Origin: Plotosus lineatus
Taxonomy: Eukaryota; Chordata; Actinopteri; Siluriformes; Plotosidae
Reading direction: 5' to 3'
Assembly (NCBI GenBank): GCA_024760905.1
Contig: CM045729.1
Coordinates: 50,216,080-50,280,079, forward strand
DNA: 64,000 bases
Shown here: positions 55,031-64,000 of the stretch, piece after piece
Numbering within the stretch: position 1 is the stretch's first letter
How the letters are laid out: every line of letters begins with the position of its first letter
Notes under the pieces: model-generated
What the model saw: only the letters and a program-made list of their open reading frames with translations
What the model was told of the DNA's origin: nothing
Database searches by the model: none
Position numbers and translations under genes: made by a program

Positions 55031-55107
55031 GGCCCACTGGTATAGGTGCTGGATCAATGATCCTAAGGTTGGGGGTTCAAGCCTCACTCATCACAGGTTG
55101 TCACATA
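55028..55107 (+). mobile_element. SINE F head fragment
   Basis: CCCACTGGTATAGGTGCTGG, TCAATGATCCTAAGGTTGGG, GGTTCAAGCC and CACAGGTTGTCAC. The remainder is lost. Confidence 0.75.
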
Positions 55108-56145
55108 CATACATACATATATTTATTGTGTGTGTGTGTGCGTGTGTGTGTGTTACAAAAGTGATGTAAGCCTAGCAGCCCTTGGAAAGTTAAAGAGGAA
55201 AAAAATACTGCAGCCTTTGTTTTTGTAAGAGCTGAAAGAACCTTATCTAATCAAACAATTTTGACCTGTCTAATATGTCAGTGAACCCATAAGCTCACCT
55301 TCAATGTTGCTGCTTATCTTTTTTCTCCTAAATCACAAAAAATGAAACTCATATGAATAACATGCCTTTATGATTGTACTGTCATGGAGCGTGTGATGGT
55401 TACACTGAGTAATAATGTCTCACTCATTCAGCAGGGAAATATTTAGGTTATCAGTTCAGTGCACTCATATGTAAACAAGCTGTCTGCTATAATGATAAAT
55501 GTTTTGTGTGAGCTTCTGTTAAAAATGCATTGTGATAATGAAAACTGTTTTAATTCCACAAATTCCTCAGCTACTGGGGCAATGACAACAAATAATGTTA
55601 TTCACCACTATTCCCACCATGATATATGCCTTCTTTTTTTTTTTTTAAACTTTGCCATGAGGAACAGTTATTGCCGAGATATTAATTGCAGCAGACAGCT
55701 GATGAACTACTGGCACAGAACTGCAGGGTAATTAAGAAGGCATATTCATCATATTTAGTGTTGTAGCAGTGGCAGGGTGACAGGCCCGAGACTGGGAGAG
55801 GTGCTCCCAGCTGAGATGAGAGATTCAAACCACTATGAGATATCTGTCATGACTGGAGCACTACAGTCTTCTTTCACATTGCTTTCTCTGTAAATAATAG
55901 GGGAATACAGAATACATCCACTGTTGATTGGGAAAATAAATTAATTAAACTACAGGAGACAGCCTGGTGACTAAGACACCAAACTGGTGAAAAGATTGTG
56001 AAATGCTTTTATTAAACTTTTCAACCCAAGTTGCTGAGTTACTTCTAGTCCCAGCTGCAAGCTACTTTTGGTAAATGCATCAAACTAAATAAACAAACAA
56101 ATATTAAATGAAAAAGTGAGAATTTAAAATAAATAAAATTGCAGG
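55108..56145. other. intergenic DNA, perhaps a SINE-like relic at 55960-56090
   Basis: GACAGCCTGGTGACTAAGAC and AAAGATTGTGAA resemble a decayed tRNA-like head, but I cannot assign it. The rest is unremarkable. Confidence 0.4.
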
Positions 56146-56149
56146 TGTC

Positions 56150-56400
56150 TTGCTCCAGGGTGCAGGCACAGTGCTTTACACGTTCACCTCACAGCAAGAA
56201 GGTTCAAAAACATCAAAAACATGCATAGTAGACCAAATGGCAGTTCCAAATTGCCACAATGTGTGAGAATCAGTATGAAAGGCTGTATATGTGTTGGCCT
56301 GGGACACTGTTCAGGGTATACCCCACTCATGCCCAGAGTAGGTGGAGATGGGCGCCAACCTCCTTGCAACCCTAATTAAGATTAAGTGATATGGAAAAGT
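56150..56400 (+). mobile_element. SINE G, old
   Basis: Head TTCACCTCACAGCAAGAAGG, internal deletion of the box B side, tail CCTGGGACACTGTTCAGGGT to CCTTGCAACCCTAATTAAGA. Confidence 0.75.
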
Positions 56401-56402
56401 GA

Positions 56403-56730
56403 GTGGAAAAATGAGTGGTTAGCACATCCGTCCCAAAGCAAGAAGGTCCTGGCTTCGAGTCCCAGCTCGGGTGTTTCTGTGTGGAGTTTGCATGTTCTCC
56501 CATGCTTGTGTGGGTTTCCTCCCACAGCCAAAAAATGCACAGTGGTTAATACGCTGTTCCAAATCGCCCCTAGGTTTGAATGCGAGTATGAATGTTTGTG
56601 TGTCACCCCTGCAATGACCTGGCGAGCTGTCCGGGGTGTACCCCACTCTCGCTTGGAGTTGGCTGAGGTGGGGTGCAAGCCTCCCAATGACTCTAGTTAG
56701 GATTAAGAGGTTCTAAAAATGAATGACTGG
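56403..56730 (+). mobile_element. SINE G (common tail)
   Basis: Head GAGTGGTTAGCACATCCGTC, box B GGCTTCGAGTCCCAG, body GTGTGGGTTTCCTCCCACAG, and tail GACCTGGCGAGCTGTCCGGG to CTCTAGTTAGGATTAAGAGG. It directly follows the older copy, same orientation. Confidence 0.88.
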
Positions 56731-57110
56731 AAAATGTGTGAATGGGTGAATCTTGCTTCACTCATGCACAACAACATTTATTACATTTGTCTTCTCTTAT
56801 ATTAGCTTCTGTATGAAACTAAGGATAATAAATGATTGTAGCTATTTTCAACATTTTGTTTATTTATGCCTCTTCATCCATCATTCCTTCCATCTCTGCC
56901 CATCTGAAATTTTCCTTATGATGTTCTCATGAGTGATGGAAATTTTAGAGCATTTCCATGGAATTATTATTGCATTCAGAAATAAAATGAAATAAAATTA
57001 TTTATTAAAAAATGCTCACATTATGTCCAATCTTGTTTTATTTATTTATGGAAAAGAAAGTGATTTAATTGCAATTAAAAAGTTAACATATTTTTACTCA
57101 TCAAACAAAA
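56731..57110. other. intergenic DNA, nothing recognised
   Basis: AT-rich, no features. Confidence 0.4.
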
Positions 57111-57129
57111 AAAATATGAACAATGTGTA

Positions 57130-57720
57130 TTTCAAAGGAGAGAAAAATTAGGACACCCTACCCCTAATAACGGTTTATGATATTTGACTAAAATTACTTC
57201 AGTGAGATTCTTCTTGTAACCATCTACTAGTCTCTGTCCTCAATTTGAGGAATTTTTTCCCCAATCCTCAATACAGAATTCGATCAGCTGTGAGATGTTT
57301 GAGGTGTTTCTTGCATGCACAGCCTGTTTTGAGTCACCCCACGGTATCTCAATGGGATTAAGATCTGCGATTTGACTGGGCTATTCCAGGACTCTCCACT
57401 TCTTAGGTTTGTCAGCCAGTCCTTGTTGGACTTACTGTTATGTTTTGAGTCGTTGTCATGTTGTGGTGTCTAGTTCCACTTCAGTTTTAATGTTTGTTTT
57501 TGTTTTTTTTTATATATACAAATGGTTGAATTCCTGGAGGATTCTATGATGGCAAGCCGGCCAGCTCCTGCTGCAGCAAAGCAATCCCAAACCATGACAC
57601 TTCCGCCCATATTCACAGTTGATATGAGGTTCTTTCCTTGGAACGCCGTAAATGGTTTCCGCCAAACTTGTCTTCTGTTCTGGTGTCCAGATACTGTATT
57701 CGACGTAATACCCCCCGCCC
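57130..57720 (-). pseudogene. dead Tc1-like transposase (minus strand)
   Basis: On the minus strand, about 57410-57300 reads KKWRVLE, stop, PSQIADLNPIEIPW, which is the 'W...SPDLNPIE' catalytic block with the Glu preserved. Upstream (57700-57530) an antisense frame obscures a degraded N-terminal to first-Asp part; the phrase complementary to GGTTTGGGATTGCTTTGCTG belongs there. The 3' end reads GTAGGGTGTCCTAATTTTTC at 57163-57144. Stops throughout. Confidence 0.75.
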
Positions 57721-58417
57721 CAATGTTTTTACCTTACATCTAGTAACCACCCATGTGTACTGGGAGCAAAATGGTAGATCAAACTTACCAATTTTATTTG
57801 ATCAGTCTCTGTAATTGTAAAATCAGGCGTTTACTACCTGTAAAAGTGAGTTTACATGGTTTGTCAAGACCTCCTGCCACTGGGGAATGTCTATAATGTT
57901 CATTAGTAACAACACATTTGATTGTTCCGCTGTGCTTTAAAAAACCGGAAAATATTTTGCTGTGTTCTCTTGGTAAATGTCCAACAACCGATGAACCACT
58001 AGAAACTGCTACAGCAAAACTATTGGATGCTCTGAATGAATGGAGCGATGAGCCAGATATGGATCAATCAGAAAGTGATGAGTATTTTTCACCTGACTCT
58101 CCTGCTCACTAATGTCATAAATTTAAAGACGTTCCTGGTTATGTACTTTTGCTTATGTTCGTCATGACTGGTTCAACGTGCCATGTGCTAAAGTTGACAT
58201 TCATGTTGATTGGCCGATTTTACTTCAGAGAAAATGTTGAAAGGAACAGCACCTGGAGGGAAAAGTAAGGGGCCTTTTTTTTTATTATTTATGCTGTTTT
58301 CTGTTTATTTTCAGCTTTCATGTAAGTAATTTGGTTGATATCATAAAATAAATAACACAAATACCAGTATACTCTTTTATTGTTCTGTTATTATTAATGT
58401 TTTCCACCTTGATGGTA
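57721..58417. other. intergenic DNA with one short acidic frame
   Basis: A 64-codon frame at 57918-58112 ends in an acidic, serine-rich stretch (WSDEPDMDQSESDEYFSPDS). It could be the last exon of something, or chance. No domain recognised, no clear acceptor site. Confidence 0.35.
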
Positions 58418-60193
58418 ATAAGATAAGATAAGATAAGATACAGCTTTATTAATCTCACAATGGAGAAATTCACTGTTACAGGCTCTTGAGGTACCATCAG
58501 TAGGAGGTGCAAAAATAGATACATATACAAACATACACACATACATATATATTATATAAGTAAATAAATAAACAGATACATAAATAGTATAAATTAATAA
58601 ACAATAAAAGAAAAGAAGGGAACGACTTTGTAGACTGGCCTATATTCAAGTGTATATGTATCTGAGGGCAGAGTAGATGGGTTGATATGGTTCACAGTCA
58701 GTGGGGTAGATGTGGTTGATTAAAGTGCACGGGGTTTTTATTGCACATAACCGGTATTTTCACAGACAGTTACAAAGTGGTGTTGTACAGTCTGACAGCG
58801 GTGGGAATGAACGACCTGCGGTAGCGCTCCTTCCTGCACTGAGGATGTCTCAGTCGCCCACTGAAGGAGCTACTCAGCTTCTCTACAGTCTGGTGCAGTG
58901 GGTGAGAGCTGTTGACCAGGATGGATGTGAGCTTTGCTACCATCCTCCTCTCACTCACCTCCTCCACAGAGTCCAGTGGGCAGCCGAGGACAGAGCTGGC
59001 CCTCCTGACCAGCTTGTTCAGTCTCTTTCTGTCCCGCTCTGTGCTGCCCAGGGCCCAGCAGATGGCAGCGTAGAGGATTGCAGAGGCTACCACAGAGTCA
59101 TAAAAAGTCCTGAGCAGAGGTCTGCATACTCCGAAGGACCTGAGTCTCCTCAGAAGGTGGAGGTGACTCTGGCCCTTCTTGTACAGGGCGTTGGTGTTGT
59201 GGGACCAGTCCAGTTTATTGTTAAGGTGAACGCCCAGGTATTTGAAACTGTCCACTGTCTCAATGTCCTGTCCCTGGACGTTCACTAGTGAGTGTGTGTG
59301 TGTGTGTGTTAGAGTGCTTCTTCTGAAGTCGACCACCATCTCCTTCGTCTTGCTAGTGTTCAAGCACAGGTGGTTGCGCTCACACCAGTCTACAAAGTCA
59401 ACGATGACCGACCGGTACTCCTGCTCGTTCCCCTCTGACACACGGCCCACGATGGCAGAGTCGTCCGAGAACTTCTGGAGGTGGCAGCTGTCTGTGCTAT
59501 AGATGAAGTCCGAGGTATAAATATTGAAAAGGAAGGATGAGAGGATGGTGCCCTGCGGTGCCCCCGTGCTGCAGACTGCCACCTTTGACTTACAGCCGCG
59601 CAGCCGCACGTACTGTGGACGGTTAGTAAGGTAGTCGATAATCCAGGCAACAAGATGTCCGTCCACTCCCACGTCCTCCAGCTTCCCCAGCAGAAGCGCT
59701 GGCCTGATGGTGTTCAAGGCGCTGGAGAAGTCAAAGAACATGACCCTCACAGCGCTGCCAGCAATCTCCAGGTGGGTGAGTGCCCACTGCAGAAGGTGTA
59801 TGACGGCGTCTTCTACCCCGATGTTGGGCCTGTCGGCAAACTGCAGCGGGTCTAGGGTGGGGCTCACCATAGAGCGGAGGCGTTCGAGGAGGAGCCTTTC
59901 CATGGTCTTCATAAGGTGGGATGTCAGGGCGACAGGTCTATAGTGGGCTGGTTCCTTCGCTTGAGCTGTTTTGGGAACTGGAACCACACAGGAGGTCTTC
60001 CACAGGACGGGAACCTTCTCCAGGCTGAGGCTCAGGTTGTACAGGTAGCATAGTACCTCTCAGAGTTGGTCTGCGCAGGTCCTCAGCAGCCTGGGACTGA
60101 TGCCATCTGGTCCTTCAGATTTCCTCTGATTTAGTCGCCTCAGCTGTCTCCTCACCTGGTCTGACGTGAGGGAGGGGGATGTGTCTGTCTTAC
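58418..60193 (-). mobile_element. Rex1/CR1-like LINE, 5'-truncated
   Basis: Minus strand. The 3' end (58418) carries tandem GATAA/TTATC units after CTCACAATGGAGAAATTCAC (complement), in place of poly(A). The 5' end is lost in a (TA)n/(CA)n tract at 60194. Coding part: RT only. The endonuclease is not present here, but the fragment at 46018 is of this general type. Clade assignment (Rex1/CR1/L2 group) is from motif style. Confidence 0.9.
58770..60190 (-). pseudogene. Rex1/CR1-like reverse transcriptase
   Basis: An open frame of 405 residues (58770-59987) preceded in frame by about 70 further residues up to 60190, with one nonsense codon at about 60058 (TGA after CADQL). Blocks in order: [41 protein letters not shown] (14-27), motif A FFDFSSALNTI (84-94), motif B STGAPQGTILSSFLF (140-154), motif C KFSDDSAIVG (172-181), LNTSKTKEMVVDF, DSFKYLGVHL, then the C-terminal RHPQCRKERYRRSFIPTAVR and LYN. 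Both catalytic Asp of motif C are intact. It reaches its natural C-terminus. The 192-codon plus-strand frame at 58710-59288 is an antisense shadow. Confidence 0.93.
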
Positions 60194-60194
60194 C

Positions 60195-60240
<46 letters not shown>

Positions 60241-60241
60241 T

Positions 60242-60338
<97 letters not shown>

Positions 60339-60340
60339 TG
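60194..60340. repeat. (TA)n-(CA)n-(TA)n compound microsatellite
   Basis: Visible directly, between the LINE truncation and the Tc1 element. Confidence 0.95.
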
Positions 60341-60341
60341 G

Positions 60342-61713
60342 CCCTTCTAAAAATAGCATATTGTGAAAAAGTTCATTATTTTCTGTAATGTACTGATAAA
60401 CATTAGACTTTCAAATATTTTAGATTCATTACACACAACTGAAGTAGTTCAAGCCTTTTATTGTTTTAATATTGATAATTTTGGCAAAAAAAGTATAGAG
60501 ATAAAATTGTACAACTGCACAAAGCTGGGATGAAACTGCAATTGGTAAACAACTTTGTGAGAAAAGATCAACAGTTGGAAACATTATTAGAAAATGGAAG
60601 AAGTATAACATCACTGACAACCTCCCTGGGAGTAGAGCTGCATGCAAGATCTGACCTTGTGGGGTTCAAAGGATCTTGAGAACAGTGAGTAATCAGCCCA
60701 GAACTACACGGCAGGAACTGGTCAATGATTTAAAGACAGCAGGAACCACTGTCACAAAGATGACAATAACTAACACACTACGTCGTCATGAGATGAAATC
60801 CTGCATTGCCCAAAAGGTTCCCCTACTAAACAAAAAACATGTAAAGGCCTGTCTGAAATATGCTAAAGACCATCTGGACGATCCAGAGGAGGATTGGGAA
60901 AATGTGATGTGGTCAGATGAGACCAAAATTGAACTTTTTGGTTTAAACAGCACTCGCCGTGTTTGGAGGAAGAAGAATGCTGAGTTGCATCCCAAGAACA
61001 CCATACCTACTGTGAAGCATGGGGGTGGACACATCATGTTTTTGGGGATGCTTTTCTGCAAAAGGGACAGGAAGACTGCACCGTATCAATGGCAACATGA
61101 ATGGGGCCATGTATTGTGACATTTTGGGTAAAAACCTCCTTCCCTCGGTCAGAGCATTAAAGTTGAAACATGGCTGGGTCTTCCAGCATGATAACGATCC
61201 AAAGCACACAGCCAAGAAAACCAAGGAGTGGCTCCGTAAAAAGCATATCAAGGTTCTGGAGTGGCCTCACCGGTCTCCAGATCTCAACCCAATCGAAAAC
61301 CTGTGGAGGGAGTTAAAACTTCGAGTTGCCAAGCGACAGCCATCAAACATCACAGCTCTAGAGAAGATCTGTGCAGAGGAGTGGACCAAAATACCAACTA
61401 AAGTGTGTGTAGACCTGGTCAAGAACTACAGGAACCATTTGACCTCTGTCATTGCCAACCAAGGCTACATTACAAAGTATTAAAAGTAACTTTTGCTGGC
61501 TGCCCAATACTTATTGGCCTCCCATTTTCACAAATAAATTGTTTAAAAATCATACGATGTAATTTCCTGGATTTTTTTTTTTTTTTTACATTCTGTCTCT
61601 CAAGCTTGATGTGTACCTATGATGAAAATTACAAACCTCTCTTATCTTTTTAAATGGGTGAACTTGCACATTTTTACGTTGCCCAATACTTATCCCCATT
61701 GTATACTGTGTGT
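60342..61713 (+). mobile_element. Tc1-like DNA transposon, nearly intact, hybrid ends
   Basis: The transposase region and right end (CCCAATACTTATCCCCATTG at 61680-61705) belong to the fish Tc1 family whose ends read CAATACTT.TCCCC. The left end (CTGGCCCTTCTAAAAATAGC, GTTCATTATTTTCTGTAATG at 60339-60475) belongs to a different Tc1 family, so the ends are not inverted copies of each other. The switch lies near 60485. Confidence 0.85.
60490..61483 (+). pseudogene. Tc1-like transposase (DD34E), one or two lesions from intact
   Basis: DDE transposase that cuts and pastes its element at TA. N-terminal helix-turn-helix parts are readable at about 60490-60660 with stops. From 60676: SNQPRTTRQELVNDL, the first catalytic Asp in MWSDETKIELF (residue 81 of the 60676 frame), [21 protein letters not shown] single extra T near 61040 shifts the frame. 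The rest is open at 61019-61483: [13 protein letters not shown], second Asp in [11 protein letters not shown] (residue 58), catalytic Glu in [11 protein letters not shown] (residue 93; 34 residues between), and the natural end at 61483. All three catalytic residues are present. Confidence 0.92.
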
Positions 61714-61844
61714 GTGTATATCTTCTTCTTTTCCACTTTTTCCCTTGAGATATATATATATAAAATGTATATAAAAATGTAACCTTCTACTCAAGTAAAT
61801 TTTAAGGAGGAGGGGGGGAATCCCTGATTAAGAAATAATTTTTT
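61714..61844. other. short (TA)n-containing spacer
   Basis: Contains (GT)n/(TA)n and the SINE/RTE-tail-like scrap ATCTTCTTCTTTTCCACTTT at about 61720, too short to assign. Confidence 0.4.
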
Positions 61845-62054
61845 CATAAAATCACCTGATCCACAATTATTGGAACCCCTATCAATTCCAAGAAAATAAA
61901 TGTACTCGAAGTATTTGTCATTTCTACAGTAGTTTCCAAAGTTAATAAAAGTATCTAGGAACAATTTCAGTCATTAGTAATTCATCACTTCCTGTTTCCC
62001 AAGGCTGCAAATATGACCTGACACAGAGGCTGTTGGTCTTATCCATGCTTCAAC

Positions 62055-62895
62055 GTGGAAAAGACAAAGGAACACACCATTCAAGTAAGAAAAATGTATG
62101 TCGATGTTCACAAGTCAGGCAATGGTTACAAGAAAATAGCCCTTTGCTTGCACCGGCCCATATCTACCATCAGAGGAATCATTAAGAAATTGAAAACAAC
62201 TGGTACAGTGGTATCGCAACAAATGGCAGCATCGTAGGGTCACAAAGTCTCCAAAACAACCATCAAGCACCATCTACATGTCAACAAGCTGTTTGTTAGG
62301 CATGCACAGAAAAAAAAAAATTCTTACTCACATTCATGAACGCAAACATCTGGAGTTTGCTAAGTGGTACTGAGACCGTGGGACCGTGTGCTTTGGTCAA
62401 ATGACACCAAGATAGAGCTTTTTGGCAACAAACACTTTCAGAGTGTCCGGCAGAATACTAAGGATGAGTATACGGAAAAGCACCTCATGCACACTGTAAA
62501 GTATATGGAGGATCCGTGATGCTATGAGCCTATTTCTCTTCCAGAGGCAGTGGGAACGTTGTTACTGTGCATGGAATCATGAATGCTTGGAAATACCAGG
62601 ACATTTTAAATCTGGTGGCCTCTGACTGAAAGCTGAAGATGGGTCATCGCTGGGTCTTTCAGCAAGATAATGACACTGAACATGTGGCCAAATATGCACA
62701 GAAATGGTTCAGACACAGACCATGCTTCTTCCATGGCCATCTCAGTCTCCAGCCCTCAGCCCCATTGAAAGACTGTTGCGTGAGCTGAAGAGGAGCGGGC
62801 AGAGGAGAGGACCAGGTTGCTGGATGCTTTGGAGAGATTATGCAGAGATGAATGGTCCAAGATCCCTCTTTCTGTAAATGTGGCACACATGATGT
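62055..62895 (+). pseudogene. dead Tc1-like transposase
   Basis: HTIQVRKMYVDVHKSGNGYK and ISTIRGIIKKLKTTGTV (62055-62237) form the helix-turn-helix part. Later frames show WSNDTKIELFGNKH (about 62396-62440; first catalytic Asp probably in SNDTK), HRWVFQQDNDTEHVAKYAQK (about 62648-62710, second Asp) and WPSQSPALSPIERLL (about 62735-62780; catalytic Glu kept, usual Asp-Leu-Asn changed). Stops and frameshifts are numerous. Confidence 0.85.
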
Positions 62896-62967
62896 GATGT
62901 AAAAGATTTTTTTCCTTAATGTAGGATTTTTTTTTCCCCACTGGCACTTGAATCCAATTCAATCATC

Positions 62968-63295
62968 CTTTTGTTCATTTTCTGAACAACTTAATCCTAA
63001 TTAGGGTCGCGGGTAGGCTGGCGCCCATCTCAGCCAACCCGCCAGAAAATCGCAGGGCCAACACTCACACAACTATTTATACTCACACCTAGGTGCAATT
63101 TGGAACAACCAATTAACGTACTATGCATGTTTTTGAACTGTGGGAGGAAACCGGAGTACCCAGAGGAAACCCACACAGGCAGGGGGAGAACATGCAAACT
63201 CCACACAGAAACGCCTGAGCTGGGAATCAAAAACAGGCCTTCTTGCTGTGAGGTGGACATGCTAACCATTATATACCACTGTGCTGCCCCACTTT
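62968..63295 (-). mobile_element. SINE G (common tail), full length
   Basis: Tail CTGAACAACTTAATCCTAAT at 62980, body GGAGGAAACCGGAGTACCCA at 63143, GGGAGAACATGCAAACTCCA, and head complement ATACCACTGTGCTGCCCC at 63273-63291. Inserted in the dead Tc1. Confidence 0.9.
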
Positions 63296-63415
63296 AGTTA
63301 TAGTTTGGATTTTCCCCTTTTTTTTCCTATTGTGGTCCTAGATTATTTAGGGGGGAAAAAATATTAGAAGCTAAGGAACATATCTTAACCAAGGGTGGCA
63401 ATAAGTATGAAGGCC

Positions 63416-63422
<7 letters not shown>

Positions 63423-63507
<85 letters not shown>
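63423..63507. repeat. (TA)n microsatellite
   Basis: About 42 TA units. Confidence 0.97.
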
Positions 63508-63511
<4 letters not shown>

Positions 63512-64000
63512 CTTTTCAATGAAAGCTTCTTACCAGAAGCTAGAGAAGATGCAGGGCGGTGAGTGGCATCATAGGGCTTAAATCATTAAAAACACACACA
63601 AAAAAACGTGAATTCACAATTCAAGCAATCACATTGATGACATGTGCACGAAGGAGAAAAAAAGGGGCGTACACATCATCTGCAACAAATCAGCAGGAGG
63701 GAGAAACAAAAGCTCTCAGCCATTGGCTAAATTTGAATCAAGAACCAGTAACTGCCAGGCTGCCATTAATCTGCGAGTATAATAATAACAATTTAACTGT
63801 AACTAACGATGTCAAAGCAAACAAAGTTAACCAGCTTTGTACAAGATAAAAAAAACAAACAAAAAAAAAAAAACAATGTGATGCTGGACCAAGTAGCACT
63901 CATGTCAGAGATTATAAAGATTATGAAAAGAATCGACGTCCAAAGAGAACTTTTCTGGTATGACCAATAACTATACCCACACTTTGAGTTAACGCACTAC
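63508..64000. other. intergenic DNA, nothing recognised
   Basis: A 96-codon frame at 63559-63849 has no motif. A-rich runs near 63848-63874. Confidence 0.5.

Larger units (their letters stand above)
61845..63416 (+). mobile_element. second Tc1-like element, dead, with SINE near its right end
   Basis: Left end region CCACAATTATTGGAACCCCT near 61860. The right end GGGTGGCAATAAGTATGAAG near 63393-63412 has the complementary style. The transposase is degraded and a SINE G inserted at 62968. Confidence 0.8.

Noticed and set aside
58710..59288. 192-codon plus-strand frame
   Set aside because: Antisense of the Rex1/CR1-like reverse transcriptase, which has the conserved motifs on the minus strand.

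Overview
This is repeat-dense, AT-rich eukaryotic nuclear DNA, most probably from a ray-finned fish. The reasons are the mixture of RTE, L2-like and Rex1/CR1-like LINEs, at least five different Tc1-like transposons, tRNA-headed SINEs, pogo/Tigger-type, hAT-like and CACTA-like DNA transposons, and long (CA)n and (TA)n microsatellites. I found no host gene with a convincing exon structure, no rRNA gene, no genuine tRNA gene and no CRISPR. Almost every long open frame is a transposon protein, the antisense of one, or microsatellite translation. The coding content is a fossil record of mobile elements, most of them broken.

Layout. 0-4 kb is mostly single-copy-looking DNA with one old SINE. 4.09-7.24 kb is a near full-length RTE LINE on the minus strand with a clear target-site duplication. 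7.3-10.6 kb holds an RTE 3' scrap, a SINE and a dead Tc1. 10.66-12.65 kb is a pogo-like MITE (family A) split by an internally deleted RTE. 12.7-25 kb carries many SINE copies, a hAT-like element inserted in a SINE, an L2-like LINE fragment and further MITE A copies in (TA)n tracts. 25.6-28.0 kb is an RTE copy with a 499-codon open frame, followed by a dead minus-strand Tc1 (28.5-29.4 kb). 33.4-37.2 kb looks like a CACTA-type transposon remnant (one DUF4218-like exon, matching inverted ends) that has absorbed a MITE B and an unusual LINE. 40.3-45.4 kb is a stack of nested TA-flanked elements (families B, F, G, C, C) with an RTE fragment and a SINE inside. 45.6-46.35 kb is a large imperfect palindrome around a LINE endonuclease fragment. 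47.2-47.9 kb is a MITE with perfect 18-bp ends split by a SINE. 48.8-49.5 kb is a 5'-truncated RTE with a 19-bp duplication. 57.1-63.4 kb has a dead Tc1, a Rex1/CR1-like LINE, a nearly intact Tc1 and another dead Tc1.

How the parts interact. The most informative signal is modular SINE architecture. Two different tRNA-like heads (called F and G here) are joined to at least four different 3' tails. One tail is an internally deleted piece of the RTE family in this window (5'UTR segment joined to the RTE 3' end). Another matches the 3' end of the unusual LINE at 35.4-36.8 kb. A third is shared by both heads, and a fourth ends in a small UUCG-loop hairpin. This suggests tRNA-headed RNAs repeatedly acquiring tails recognised by different LINE reverse transcriptases, with autonomous and parasitic elements side by side. 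Direct duplications flank several copies and show the order of insertion.

Family letters (SINE F, G, H; MITE A-D and F-H) are labels for this window only. No database search was possible; family names rest on recognised protein motifs and repeat ends.
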